NCBI GenBank assembly: GCA_003242425.1
Contig: QGUL01000051.1
Coordinates: 1 to 8,581, forward strand
From: Pseudomonadota bacterium
GTDB lineage: Bacteria > Pseudomonadota > Gammaproteobacteria > Burkholderiales > SG8-39
Length of the DNA stretch: 8,581 bases
Direction: 5' to 3'
Of this stretch, positions 1 through 6,232 are shown one piece after another (within the stretch, counting starts at the first letter, position 1; each line of letters opens with the position of its first letter). The notes under the pieces are model-generated. The model was not told the origin of the DNA and ran no database searches. It saw only the letters and a list, made by a program, of their open reading frames with translations. The translations under genes were made by a program, and so were the position numbers.

Positions 1-11
1 ATATAGCACCC

Positions 12-1952
12 ATGCGCTGGCTTGCTTTCGTGCTGCTCCTGCTTCCGTTCGTCCTGCGCGCTGCGCCGGCGGACGACGCGTTCCTCCTTGCGCGCGACGC
101 TTGGCGTGCGGGCGATGTCGCGCGAATGGAGATCGCGTTGCCTGCGGTGGCTGGGCATGTGCTCGAGCCTTATGCCCGCTATTGGTATCTGCAGTTGCGC
201 ATCGAGGAAGCGGAGCCCGAGGAAATCCAGGCTTTCCTGCAGGCGCACGAAGGTTCCTATCTCGCCGACCAGTTGCGCAGAGCGTGGTTGCGCGTGCTCG
301 GCAAGCGCGAACAGTGGGCGCTCTACGACGCCGAGTATGCGAAGCTCGCGCGCTCCGAGCCGGAGCTCGATTGCTATTACGCGCTCGCACGCGTGCGGGA
401 AGGCGATCTTGCGGCGGCTGAGGAAGCGTTCACGGTATGGGACGCGGCGCGCGAAATTCCGGAGGGCTGCCAGCCGCTGGTCGCGGAACTGCACGCGGCG
501 GGCAAGCTCGACGCGCGTCAGGTGTGGTTGCGCGTGCGCGCGCTCAATGCCGCGAACCGCACCGCCGCCGTGCCGCAGACACTGGCCTATCTGCCCGAAC
601 GCGAGCGGCCCGCCGACAGGCAGCTCGAGCGTATCGATAAGAAGCCCGCCGCATTCCTGCAGCAGGCGGAGCGGCTGAACCTGAAGAAGCGGCTCGACCG
701 CGAACTGGTGATCTACGCCGTGCAGCGGCTGGCGCGCCAGGACGTCGAACGGGCGGCGCAACACTGGCTCGGGCTGCAGCGGCATTTCGGCGATTACGAC
801 CGGGCCTATGTATGGGGGCAGCTCGCTTTCCGTGCCGCGCTCAACCACTTGCCTCAGGCGCTCGAATGGTACGGACGTGCCGATGCCGCGCCCCTGAGCG
901 ACGAGCAGATCGAATGGCGGGTGCGCGCGGCCATGCGTGCCGGCGACTGGGCGGAAGTGGCGCGTTCGATCGAACGTCTGCCGGAGGCGCTGCGCAACGA
1001 ACCGGTGTGGATCTACTGGTCCGCACGCGCCATGGCCGCGCTCGGCCGCCACGACGCGGCGGTGGCGCAATACGAGCGCATCGCCGGCGCGCCGCACTTC
1101 TACGGCAAGCTCGCGCAAGAGGAGCTGGGCCGCCCGCTGGTGGTGCCGCAGGAGCGGCATCGACCGGACGAAGCGGAATTGCGCGCGGCGGCCGAGCATC
1201 CGGGCCTGCGTCGTGCGGTGGCGCTGTTCGACGCCGATCTGTGGCTCGAGGCGGTGCGCGAATGGAACTGGGCGATCCGCGACATGGACGACCGCAAGTT
1301 GCTTGCGGTGGCCGAATTCGCGCGCCGCAGCGAGTTGTGGGACCGCGCCATCGCCACGGCCGAACGGACCCGGCAGCTGCACGACTACTGGCTGCGCTTC
1401 CTCGCTCCCTATCGCGAGCGCTTCGCCGCGCAGGCGCAGGCCTACGATCTCGACGAATACTGGCTGCTCGGCCTGGTGCGGCAGGAGAGCCGTTTCGTGA
1501 CGCAGGCGCGCTCGTCCGCGGGCGCGATGGGCCTCATGCAGGTGATGCCCGCCACCGCGCGCTGGATCGCGCGGCGCATGGGCATCGGTTACCACCCCGA
1601 CCGGATCACCGACGTCGACACCAATATCGCGCTCGGCACCGGCTATCTGCGCTACGTGCTCGATTCGCTCGACGGTCATCCGGTGCTCGCGGCCGCGGCC
1701 TACAACGCCGGCCCCAACCGTGCCCGGCGCTGGAAGGCGGACCGTGAATTGGAAGGCGCAATCTACGTCGAGACCATTCCTTTCACCGAGACGCGCGATT
1801 ATGTGAAGAAGGTAATGACCAACGCCTCCTTCTACGCCGCGCTCTACGGCGGCAAGGCCGCGGGCCTCAAGCAGCGCCTGGGGATCATTCCGCCGCGCAC
1901 CTCCGAAGAAGGCTACACGCCCACGATCACCGGACAGGCGGGGCTACAATAG
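12..1952 (+). CDS. slt: Soluble lytic murein transglycosylase (Slt70-like), exported
   Basis: Periplasmic enzyme that cleaves the MurNAc-GlcNAc bond of peptidoglycan, leaving 1,6-anhydromuramic ends during wall turnover. The 646-residue length matches Slt70. Residues 1-20 form a signal peptide (Arg2, a leucine-rich core, then A-P-A before Asp21) with no lipobox cysteine, so a soluble periplasmic form is expected. Residues from about 22 to 450 are helical and alanine/arginine-rich, as in the superhelical U and L domains of Slt70. The catalytic SLT domain spans about 470-610: RQESRF with the probable catalytic Glu492, GLMQVMP (507-513), AYNAGPNR (563-570) and an ETRDYVKKV segment (593-601). Cys121 and Cys153 might form a disulfide. 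Only 11 bases precede the ATG and no Shine-Dalgarno is visible there; the signal peptide supports this start, although an upstream start outside the window cannot be excluded. An intrinsic terminator follows the TAG stop. Confidence 0.95.
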   Translation: MRWLAFVLLLLPFVLRAAPADDAFLLARDAWRAGDVARMEIALPAVAGHVLEPYARYWYLQLRIEEAEPEEIQAFLQAHEGSYLADQLRRAWLRVLGKREQWALYDAEYAKLARSEPELDCYYALARVREGDLAAAEEAFTVWDAAREIPEGCQPLVAELHAAGKLDARQVWLRVRALNAANRTAAVPQTLAYLPERERPADRQLERIDKKPAAFLQQAERLNLKKRLDRELVIYAVQRLARQDVERAAQHWLGLQRHFGDYDRAYVWGQLAFRAALNHLPQALEWYGRADAAPLSDEQIEWRVRAAMRAGDWAEVARSIERLPEALRNEPVWIYWSARAMAALGRHDAAVAQYERIAGAPHFYGKLAQEELGRPLVVPQERHRPDEAELRAAAEHPGLRRAVALFDADLWLEAVREWNWAIRDMDDRKLLAVAEFARRSELWDRAIATAERTRQLHDYWLRFLAPYRERFAAQAQAYDLDEYWLLGLVRQESRFVTQARSSAGAMGLMQVMPATARWIARRMGIGYHPDRITDVDTNIALGTGYLRYVLDSLDGHPVLAAAAYNAGPNRARRWKADRELEGAIYVETIPFTETRDYVKKVMTNASFYAALYGGKAAGLKQRLGIIPPRTSEEGYTPTITGQAGLQ

Positions 1953-1956
1953 CCGC
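1942..1956 (+). promoter_or_regulatory. Possible -10 element TACAAT at the end of slt
   Basis: The segment GGCTACAATAGCCGC contains TACAAT (1945-1950), a good match to a sigma-70 -10 box, overlapping the slt stop codon. It closely resembles GGCTAAAATCGCCGG at 4797-4811. No convincing -35 box lies 16-18 bases upstream. If it is active, the transcript would begin around 1957 and run straight into the terminator hairpin, so its role is uncertain. Confidence 0.3.
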
Positions 1957-1958
1957 GA

Positions 1959-1990
1959 CACCGCCGCCGCAGGCGGCGGTGCCCGTTTTT
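1959..1990 (+). terminator. Rho-independent terminator after slt
   Basis: A perfect 10-bp GC-rich stem, CACCGCCGCC (1959-1968) with GGCGGCGGTG (1972-1981), closes on a three-base GCA loop. It is followed after four bases by five T residues (1986-1990). It lies 6 bases past the slt stop and before the leader of the next unit, so it should separate slt transcription from the downstream three-gene unit, or attenuate read-through into it. Confidence 0.85.
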
Positions 1991-2011
1991 CGTGCAGGAG
2001 GAATAAAGCCG

Positions 2012-2077
2012 GTGATCTTCGTCTGCTTCCTTGAACCCGCTCGTTCCGAACACCCGATCGAGGTGGGCCGTGGCTGA
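2012..2077 (+). CDS. Possible 21-codon leader ORF overlapping the next gene's start
   Basis: A GTG-initiated reading frame begins VIFVCFLEPA (first residue Met if initiated) and ends at TGA 2075-2077. It has the best ribosome-binding site of this region: AGGAGG at 1996-2001, 10 bases before the GTG. The stop lies inside the start region of the NDUFA9-like gene, whose GTG is at 2070-2072 in another frame, giving an 8-base overlap. That arrangement would suit translational coupling, with ribosomes finishing the mini-ORF re-initiating at 2070. No family is recognised, and the peptide may matter only as a leader. The Shine-Dalgarno and overlap are seen directly; translation and coupling are inferred. 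Confidence 0.4.
   Translation: MIFVCFLEPARSEHPIEVGRG
2061..2072 (+). promoter_or_regulatory. Ribosome-binding site deciding the GTG start at 2070
   Basis: AGGTGGG at 2061-2067 sits just upstream of GTG 2070-2072, and the protein from this GTG begins MADIVVLGGSGFIG, placing the Rossmann strand at the usual N-terminal distance. An in-frame TTG at 2031 would add 13 residues (NPLVPN and so on) that do not look like part of the fold, and it has no nearby Shine-Dalgarno. Confidence 0.6.
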
Positions 2078-3032
2078 CATCGTCGTCCTCGGCGGCAGCG
2101 GATTCATCGGCCGCCATCTCGTCGAACGCCTGGTGCGCGACCATCACCGCGTACGCGTGCCGACGCGCCGCGCCGAGCGCGCGAAGCACCTGCTGGTGCT
2201 GCCCACGGTCGAAGTCGTCGAGGCGAACGTGCACGACGCCGCCGTGCTGCGGCGGCTGTTTCAGGGCGCGGATGCCGTCATCAATCTGGTCGGCGTGCTC
2301 CAGGACGGCCGCGGCAAACCCTACGGCGCAGGCTTCGCCGCGGCCCACGTGGAGCTGCCGAGCCGCGTGATCGAGGCCTGCCGGGCCGCGGGCGTGCCCC
2401 GTCTTCTGCACATGAGCGCGCTCAAGGCCGCCTCCGACGCCCCGAGCGCCTATTTGCGCTCCAAAGGCGACGGCGAAGCCGTGGTGGTCGGCGCGCGCGG
2501 TTACCTGCACACCACCATCTTCCGTCCTTCGGTGGTGTTCGGGCCGGAGGACAGCTTCCTCAACCTGTTCGCGAGGCTGCAGCGCAAGCTGCCCGTCATC
2601 GCGCTCGGCTCGCCGCAAGCGAAATTCCAGCCCGTGTACGTCTGCGACGTCGCCGAAGCCTTCGCGCGCAGCCTGTGGCGCGAAGACAGCTACGGCCGGG
2701 CTTACGATCTCGTCGGGCCGGCGGTCTATACGCTGGAGGAACTGGTGCGCTACGCGGGCACGGTTTCGGGACATCCGCGGCCGATCCTGCCGCTCGGGCC
2801 GCGCGCCTCCTATCTGCAGGCGATGCTGATGGAGTTCGCGCCTGGCAAGCTGCTCAGCCGCGACAACTACTATTCGATGAAGGTGGACAACGTTTCCGAC
2901 GCGCCGCTGCCCTTCGGCATCCGCGCCACGCCGCTCGAAGCGGTCGCACCCACCTATCTTGCCGCGGGACATCCGCGCGTGCGCTACTTCACCTTCCGCA
3001 ACTACGCCGGCCGTACCTGGCGCGAACCATGA
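2070..3032 (+). CDS. NDUFA9-like NAD(P)-binding protein (atypical SDR / epimerase family)
   Basis: Extended short-chain dehydrogenase fold of 320 residues, most like the bacterial proteins annotated as complex I NDUFA9 subunit family or NAD-dependent epimerase/dehydratase. The dinucleotide-binding loop GGSGFIG is at residues 8-14 next to strand MADIVVL. The sequence NLVGVL (72-77) is the fourth-strand region. Ser116 in LLHMSALKA, with Tyr128 and Lys132 in AYLRSKGDGE, retains the SDR Ser/YxxxK arrangement. FRPSVVFGPED (151-161) is the typical post-catalytic segment. The family is related to the mitochondrial accessory subunit NDUFA9, but no nuo genes are nearby, so respiratory complex I membership is unproven; a cytosolic NADPH-binding role in quinone, lipid or sugar metabolism is equally possible. 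No signal peptide is seen. Its TGA overlaps the next ATG as ATGA, indicating co-translation with the GST gene. Confidence 0.85.
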   Translation: MADIVVLGGSGFIGRHLVERLVRDHHRVRVPTRRAERAKHLLVLPTVEVVEANVHDAAVLRRLFQGADAVINLVGVLQDGRGKPYGAGFAAAHVELPSRVIEACRAAGVPRLLHMSALKAASDAPSAYLRSKGDGEAVVVGARGYLHTTIFRPSVVFGPEDSFLNLFARLQRKLPVIALGSPQAKFQPVYVCDVAEAFARSLWREDSYGRAYDLVGPAVYTLEELVRYAGTVSGHPRPILPLGPRASYLQAMLMEFAPGKLLSRDNYYSMKVDNVSDAPLPFGIRATPLEAVAPTYLAAGHPRVRYFTFRNYAGRTWREP

Positions 3033-3691
3033 ACCGTCCCGTCCTGCTGATCGGCAACAAAAACTATTCTTCCTGGTCGCTGCGGCCATGGCTCTTCATG
3101 GCCCATCACGGCCTCGATTTCGAGGAGCGCCGCGTTTCCTTGTACGCGCCGGGCTCGAAGGAGGAAATCCTGCGTCATTCGCCCGCCGGCAAGGTGCCGG
3201 TGCTGCTCGCCGACGGCACGGTGGTCTGGGATTCGCTCGCCATCCTGGAATGCCTGGCCGAACGCCATCCCGAAACGCAGGGCTGGCCTGCCGAGCCCGC
3301 GCTGCGCGCTCATGCGCGTTCGATCAGCGCGGAAATGCATGCCGGTTTCGCGGCCATGCGCGAAGCGCTGTCGATGAACTGCCGCAAGGTCTATCCGCCG
3401 CGGCAGTGGCCGGAGGCAGTGCAGCGCGACATCGACCGGGTGCTGCAGATCTGGACGGATTGCCGCGCGCGCTACGGTGCCCGGGGCGATTTCCTCTTCG
3501 GCCGCTTCACGATCGCCGATGCGATGTATGCGCCGGTGGTCTGGCGCATGACCGGCTATTCCGTGCCGATGCCCGAGGCGGCGCAACGCTACTGCGAGAC
3601 GATGCTCGCGTTGCCGGCGATGCAGGCGTGGCGGCGTGACGCCGAACTCGAGGCCGAGGTGCTCGAACAGTTCGAGCGGCCGCTGCCATGA
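3029..3691 (+). CDS. Glutathione S-transferase family protein
   Basis: A cytosolic GST-fold protein of 220 residues. The thioredoxin-like N-terminal domain (about 4-80) contains NYSSWSLRPW (12-21), where a serine of the SSWS stretch probably contacts the glutathione thiol. It also contains KVPVL with cis-Pro58 (55-59) and WDSLAI with Asp68-Ser69, the usual binding site for the glutamyl end of glutathione. The helical C-terminal domain (about 90-215) includes FGRFTIADAMYAPVVWRM (157-174), the N-capping-box region of GSTs with Asp164. The physiological substrate cannot be told from sequence; conjugation, peroxide reduction and isomerisation are all known for GSTs. The start ATG overlaps the upstream TGA (ATGA at 3029-3032), and its own TGA overlaps the CCA-enzyme ATG in the same way, so it is the middle gene of a coupled trio. 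It is only distantly similar to the second GST at 6230. Confidence 0.9.
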   Translation: MNRPVLLIGNKNYSSWSLRPWLFMAHHGLDFEERRVSLYAPGSKEEILRHSPAGKVPVLLADGTVVWDSLAILECLAERHPETQGWPAEPALRAHARSISAEMHAGFAAMREALSMNCRKVYPPRQWPEAVQRDIDRVLQIWTDCRARYGARGDFLFGRFTIADAMYAPVVWRMTGYSVPMPEAAQRYCETMLALPAMQAWRRDAELEAEVLEQFERPLP

Positions 3692-4797
3692 AGATCTACG
3701 CCGTAGGCGGCGCCGTGCGCGACCAGCTGCTGGGGATGCCGGTGAAGGACCGCGATTACGTCGTGGTGGGGGCCACGCCGGAGGCGATGATCGCGCGCGG
3801 CTTCCGCCCGGTCGGCAAGGATTTCCCGGTCTTCCTGCATCCGGAGACCAACGAGGAATACGCGCTGGCGCGCACCGAGCGCAAGACCGGACGCGGCTAC
3901 ACCGGCTTCCAGTTCTATGCCGCGCCGGACGTCACCCTCGAGCAGGACCTTGCGCGGCGCGATCTCACCATCAACGCGCTGGCCCAGGACGAGCACGGCA
4001 ACCTGATCGATCCTTACGGCGGGCTTGCCGATCTGCGCGCGGGCATCCTGCGCCACGTGAGCCCGGCTTTTGTCGAAGATCCCGTGCGCATCCTGCGCGT
4101 CGCGCGCTTTGCTGCGCGTTTCGGTTTCAGCGTCGCGCCGGAGACCATGGCGCTGATGCGCACCATGGTCGACAACGGCGAGGTCGACGCCCTGGTGCCG
4201 GAACGGGTATGGCAGGAATTCGCCAAAGGACTGATGGAGGAGCGGCCCGCGCGCATGTTCACGGTGCTTGACGAATGCGGCGCGCTCACCAGAGTGCTGC
4301 CCGAGTGGCAGGCTCTGGATGCCGCCCGAGCGCTCGCCGCGCTGAACGAGGCGGCCGATCGCCGCGCGGCGCTTCCCGTGCGCTATGCCGCGCTGTGGGC
4401 GGGCGCGACGCCCGAAACCGTGGAGGCCGCGTGCGAACGCCTGCGGGCGCCGGGCGACTGCCGCGATCTGGCCATTCTGGCCGCGCGCCACGGCCGTGCG
4501 CTCGAAGCGGCTGAAACGCAGGATGCCGCGACCCTCGTCGGCCTGTTGCAGGACGTGGACGCCTTCCGCCGTCCCGAGCGCTATGCGTCCCTGCTGGACG
4601 CCGTCGCCTGCGATGCGAAAGCGCGCGGGCGCAGTCTGGAGCCTGCGCGGATGCGTCTCGGGACCGCCCTGGATGCGGCGCGGCGCGTCGATGCGGGCGC
4701 CGTTGCGCGCCGGCACCCCTCGCGCATCGCCGAAGCGGTCCGTGAGGCGCGCGTCGCCGCCGCAGAGGCCGCGCTTCAGGGAACGGCGGCCCGCTAG
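3688..4797 (+). CDS. cca: tRNA CCA-adding enzyme (class II nucleotidyltransferase), lacking a recognisable HD site
   Basis: Adds or repairs the 3'-terminal CCA of tRNAs from CTP and ATP in the cytoplasm without a nucleic acid template. Motif A is complete: VGGAVRDQLLG (6-16) followed by the catalytic DxD Asp21/Asp23 in KDRDYVVVG. Motif B is RRDLTINALA (90-99), DPYGGLADL (108-116) follows, and the nucleotide-selecting EDPVRILRVARFAARF lies at 130-145 with Arg134, Arg137 and Arg140. The N-terminal two thirds align residue for residue with E. coli Cca from memory. The C-terminal part is shorter and divergent. E. coli Cca (about 412 residues) carries an HD phosphohydrolase domain, but here the equivalent region (about 205-290) has no paired His-Asp signature; LWAGATPET (236-244) lies where CHDLGKG would be expected. 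Total length is 369. The core nucleotidyltransferase should be active, while the phosphatase/phosphodiesterase activities are probably absent. It is the last gene of the ATGA-coupled trio. Confidence 0.93.
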   Translation: MKIYAVGGAVRDQLLGMPVKDRDYVVVGATPEAMIARGFRPVGKDFPVFLHPETNEEYALARTERKTGRGYTGFQFYAAPDVTLEQDLARRDLTINALAQDEHGNLIDPYGGLADLRAGILRHVSPAFVEDPVRILRVARFAARFGFSVAPETMALMRTMVDNGEVDALVPERVWQEFAKGLMEERPARMFTVLDECGALTRVLPEWQALDAARALAALNEAADRRAALPVRYAALWAGATPETVEAACERLRAPGDCRDLAILAARHGRALEAAETQDAATLVGLLQDVDAFRRPERYASLLDAVACDAKARGRSLEPARMRLGTALDAARRVDAGAVARRHPSRIAEAVREARVAAAEAALQGTAAR

Positions 4798-4811
4798 GCT
4801 AAAATCGCCGG
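4797..4811 (+). promoter_or_regulatory. Possible -10 element TAAAAT upstream of the C13 peptidase gene
   Basis: TAAAAT (4800-4805) lies just past the cca stop, 28 bases before the ATG at 4834, in the context GGCTAAAATCGCCGG. A start site near 4812 would give a leader of about 22 bases. The -35 region is poor; TTCAGG at 4775-4780 is 19 bases away. The resemblance to 1942-1956 supports a real shared motif. Confidence 0.4.
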
Positions 4812-4833
4812 CCTGTTCCACCTTCACTCTTCC

Positions 4834-6207
4834 ATGTCGTCCGTCCACGCACCGCTCTTTGCGGGCCTTGCGCGCAACCTCCTCAGCGGCATCCGGCTGG
4901 CCCTTTTCCTGCCGGTGAAGCCCTCGGATTTCAGCGTCTCGCCCGGTCAGTTCGCGCTGCTCGTCGGCTTCAATGCGCTGGTTGCGCTGGGCGGCGACCT
5001 GGTCCAGCAGGGCTGGCCGGGCATGTTGAACGCGGCGGCGCTGCCCGTGCTGCTGAGTCATGTGCCGCTGTTGCTGCTTGCCTGCCTGCTCGCCGCCAGC
5101 CTGCTCGGCCGGGGCGAATTGCTGCTGCCCCTTGCCGTCGCGCTCTGCGCTGCCGAACCGCTGTTCGAGGCGGTGACGCTGCTGCTGAGCGTGGACCCCC
5201 TCGGGGCCTGGATCGGCGCGCAGCCGGTGCGGACTTTGTCGCTGGTCTATGTCTTCATCGGCTGGTGGCTTGCGGTCGCGCTGCGCGCGCTGTGGCTGTT
5301 CGGTGGCTGGCGCGGCGTGCGCACGGTGTACGCGGGCGGCGTGCTGGTGCTCATGGTTGGGGTGTTCGCGTTCTTCGTGCCGCGCCCCCAGCTCTGGTTT
5401 GCCGCGGAAGAGTCCGGCCAGGCGGACACACCGAGCGTGGCCGACGAATCCCTGTTCCATCTGCAGCCGCGTCTGCTCGAGGAGGCGCTGGCGCAGCTCG
5501 AACCCGAACGCGCGGGACATCAGGACCTGTATTTCCTCGGCGTCGCGCCTTACGCCTCGGAAGACGTCTTCGTGCGCGAAGTGATGGCGGTGCGGCAATT
5601 GTTCGACGAGCGTTTCCGCACCGCCGGGCGTTCGCTGGTGCTGGCGAACAGCCCGCAGACCCTTGCCGAGCTGCCGGTGGCCACGGCGACCAATCTGCGC
5701 ACGGCGCTGCAGCACCTGGGGCGCGTGATGAATCCGGAAGAGGATATGCTGTTCCTTTTCATCACGACCCACGGCGACGAGCGGCACGAACTGGCCTTCG
5801 AGCTGCCGCCGCTCAGGCTGCAACAGCTCACCCCCGCCGTGCTGTCGCGCATCCTGGCCGACAGCGGCATCAAGTGGAAGGTGCTTGTTGTGTCCGCCTG
5901 TTATTCGGGCGGCTTCGTGAACGCGCTGCGGGACGATTACACCCTGGTCATCACCGCGGCCGATGCCGACAGCCCTTCGTTCGGCTGCGAGAGCGGACGC
6001 GACTACACCTATTTCGGCCAGGCCTTCTTCGCCGAGGCGCTGCGCCAGACGTTCTCGTTCGTCGAGGCGTTCGACCGGGCGCGCGAGCGCATCGTCGAAT
6101 GGGAGCGACAGGAAAGGCTCGAGCCCTCCAGTCCGCAAATCCACATCGGGACTGCCATCCGGCCCAGGCTTGCGCAACTGGAGCGGCAATACAATCCTGG
6201 CCGCTAG
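4834..6207 (+). CDS. Membrane-anchored C13-family (legumain/caspase-like) cysteine peptidase
   Basis: A 457-residue two-part protein. The N-terminal part has about five hydrophobic helices (roughly 38-55, 67-91, 96-119, 134-150 and 165-183). Arginines and lysines cluster before helix 1 and in the 151-163 loop, which predicts a cytoplasmic N-terminus and a periplasmic C-terminal domain. The C-terminal domain (about 205-445) has the clan CD caspase-haemoglobinase pattern: strand DMLFLFITTHGD ending in probable catalytic His313-Gly314, then WKVLVVSACYSGGF with the probable nucleophile Cys356. GCESGRDYTYFGQAFFAEAL (385-404) follows as expected for Peptidase_C13. Eukaryotic members are legumain and the GPI transamidase Gpi8; the bacterial members have no settled role, so the substrate is unknown. 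The ATG lacks a clear Shine-Dalgarno, and a short leader from the 4800 element is plausible. The stop lies 22 bases before the second GST gene. Confidence 0.88.
   Translation: MSSVHAPLFAGLARNLLSGIRLALFLPVKPSDFSVSPGQFALLVGFNALVALGGDLVQQGWPGMLNAAALPVLLSHVPLLLLACLLAASLLGRGELLLPLAVALCAAEPLFEAVTLLLSVDPLGAWIGAQPVRTLSLVYVFIGWWLAVALRALWLFGGWRGVRTVYAGGVLVLMVGVFAFFVPRPQLWFAAEESGQADTPSVADESLFHLQPRLLEEALAQLEPERAGHQDLYFLGVAPYASEDVFVREVMAVRQLFDERFRTAGRSLVLANSPQTLAELPVATATNLRTALQHLGRVMNPEEDMLFLFITTHGDERHELAFELPPLRLQQLTPAVLSRILADSGIKWKVLVVSACYSGGFVNALRDDYTLVITAADADSPSFGCESGRDYTYFGQAFFAEALRQTFSFVEAFDRARERIVEWERQERLEPSSPQIHIGTAIRPRLAQLERQYNPGR
6190..6195 (+). promoter_or_regulatory. Possible -10 element TACAAT upstream of the second GST
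   Basis: TACAAT sits inside the last codons of the C13 peptidase gene, 35 bases before the GST ATG. The nearest -35-like hexamer, TTGCGC (6170-6175), is only 14 bases upstream, shorter than usual. It could start the GST-carbamoyltransferase transcript, but co-transcription from the peptidase gene is equally likely. Confidence 0.3.
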
Positions 6208-6220
6208 CCGGCCTTAATTC

Positions 6221-6232
6221 GGAGGAAGGATG
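6221..6232 (+). promoter_or_regulatory. Strong ribosome-binding site for the second GST
   Basis: GGAGGAAGG (6221-6229) abuts the ATG at 6230. It is the clearest Shine-Dalgarno ahead of a full-length gene in the window, suggesting relatively high translation. Confidence 0.7.

Noticed and set aside
2..7. TATAGC as a -10 box for slt
   Set aside because: It would place the transcript start at or inside the ATG, and too little upstream sequence is visible to judge.
2031..2069. TTG at 2031 as start of the NDUFA9-like gene
   Set aside because: The extra 13 residues precede the Rossmann strand without family resemblance, and the TTG lacks a close Shine-Dalgarno; GTG 2070 has one and gives a normal N-terminus.
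1944..3089. 381-residue open frame on the - strand
   Set aside because: Covers the terminator and the NDUFA9-like gene in antisense; no domain or plausible ribosome-binding context.
3589..6189. 866-residue open frame on the - strand
   Set aside because: It lies opposite the GST, cca and C13 peptidase genes, which all have clear family motifs. Its translation is rich in Arg, Gly, Gln and His with no recognisable domain, as expected from the complement of GC-rich codons.
6199..6213. GGCCG/CGGCC hairpin after the C13 peptidase stop, as a terminator
   Set aside because: Only a 5-bp stem followed by TTAATTC rather than a T-tract, and it lies right before a strong Shine-Dalgarno; too weak to call.
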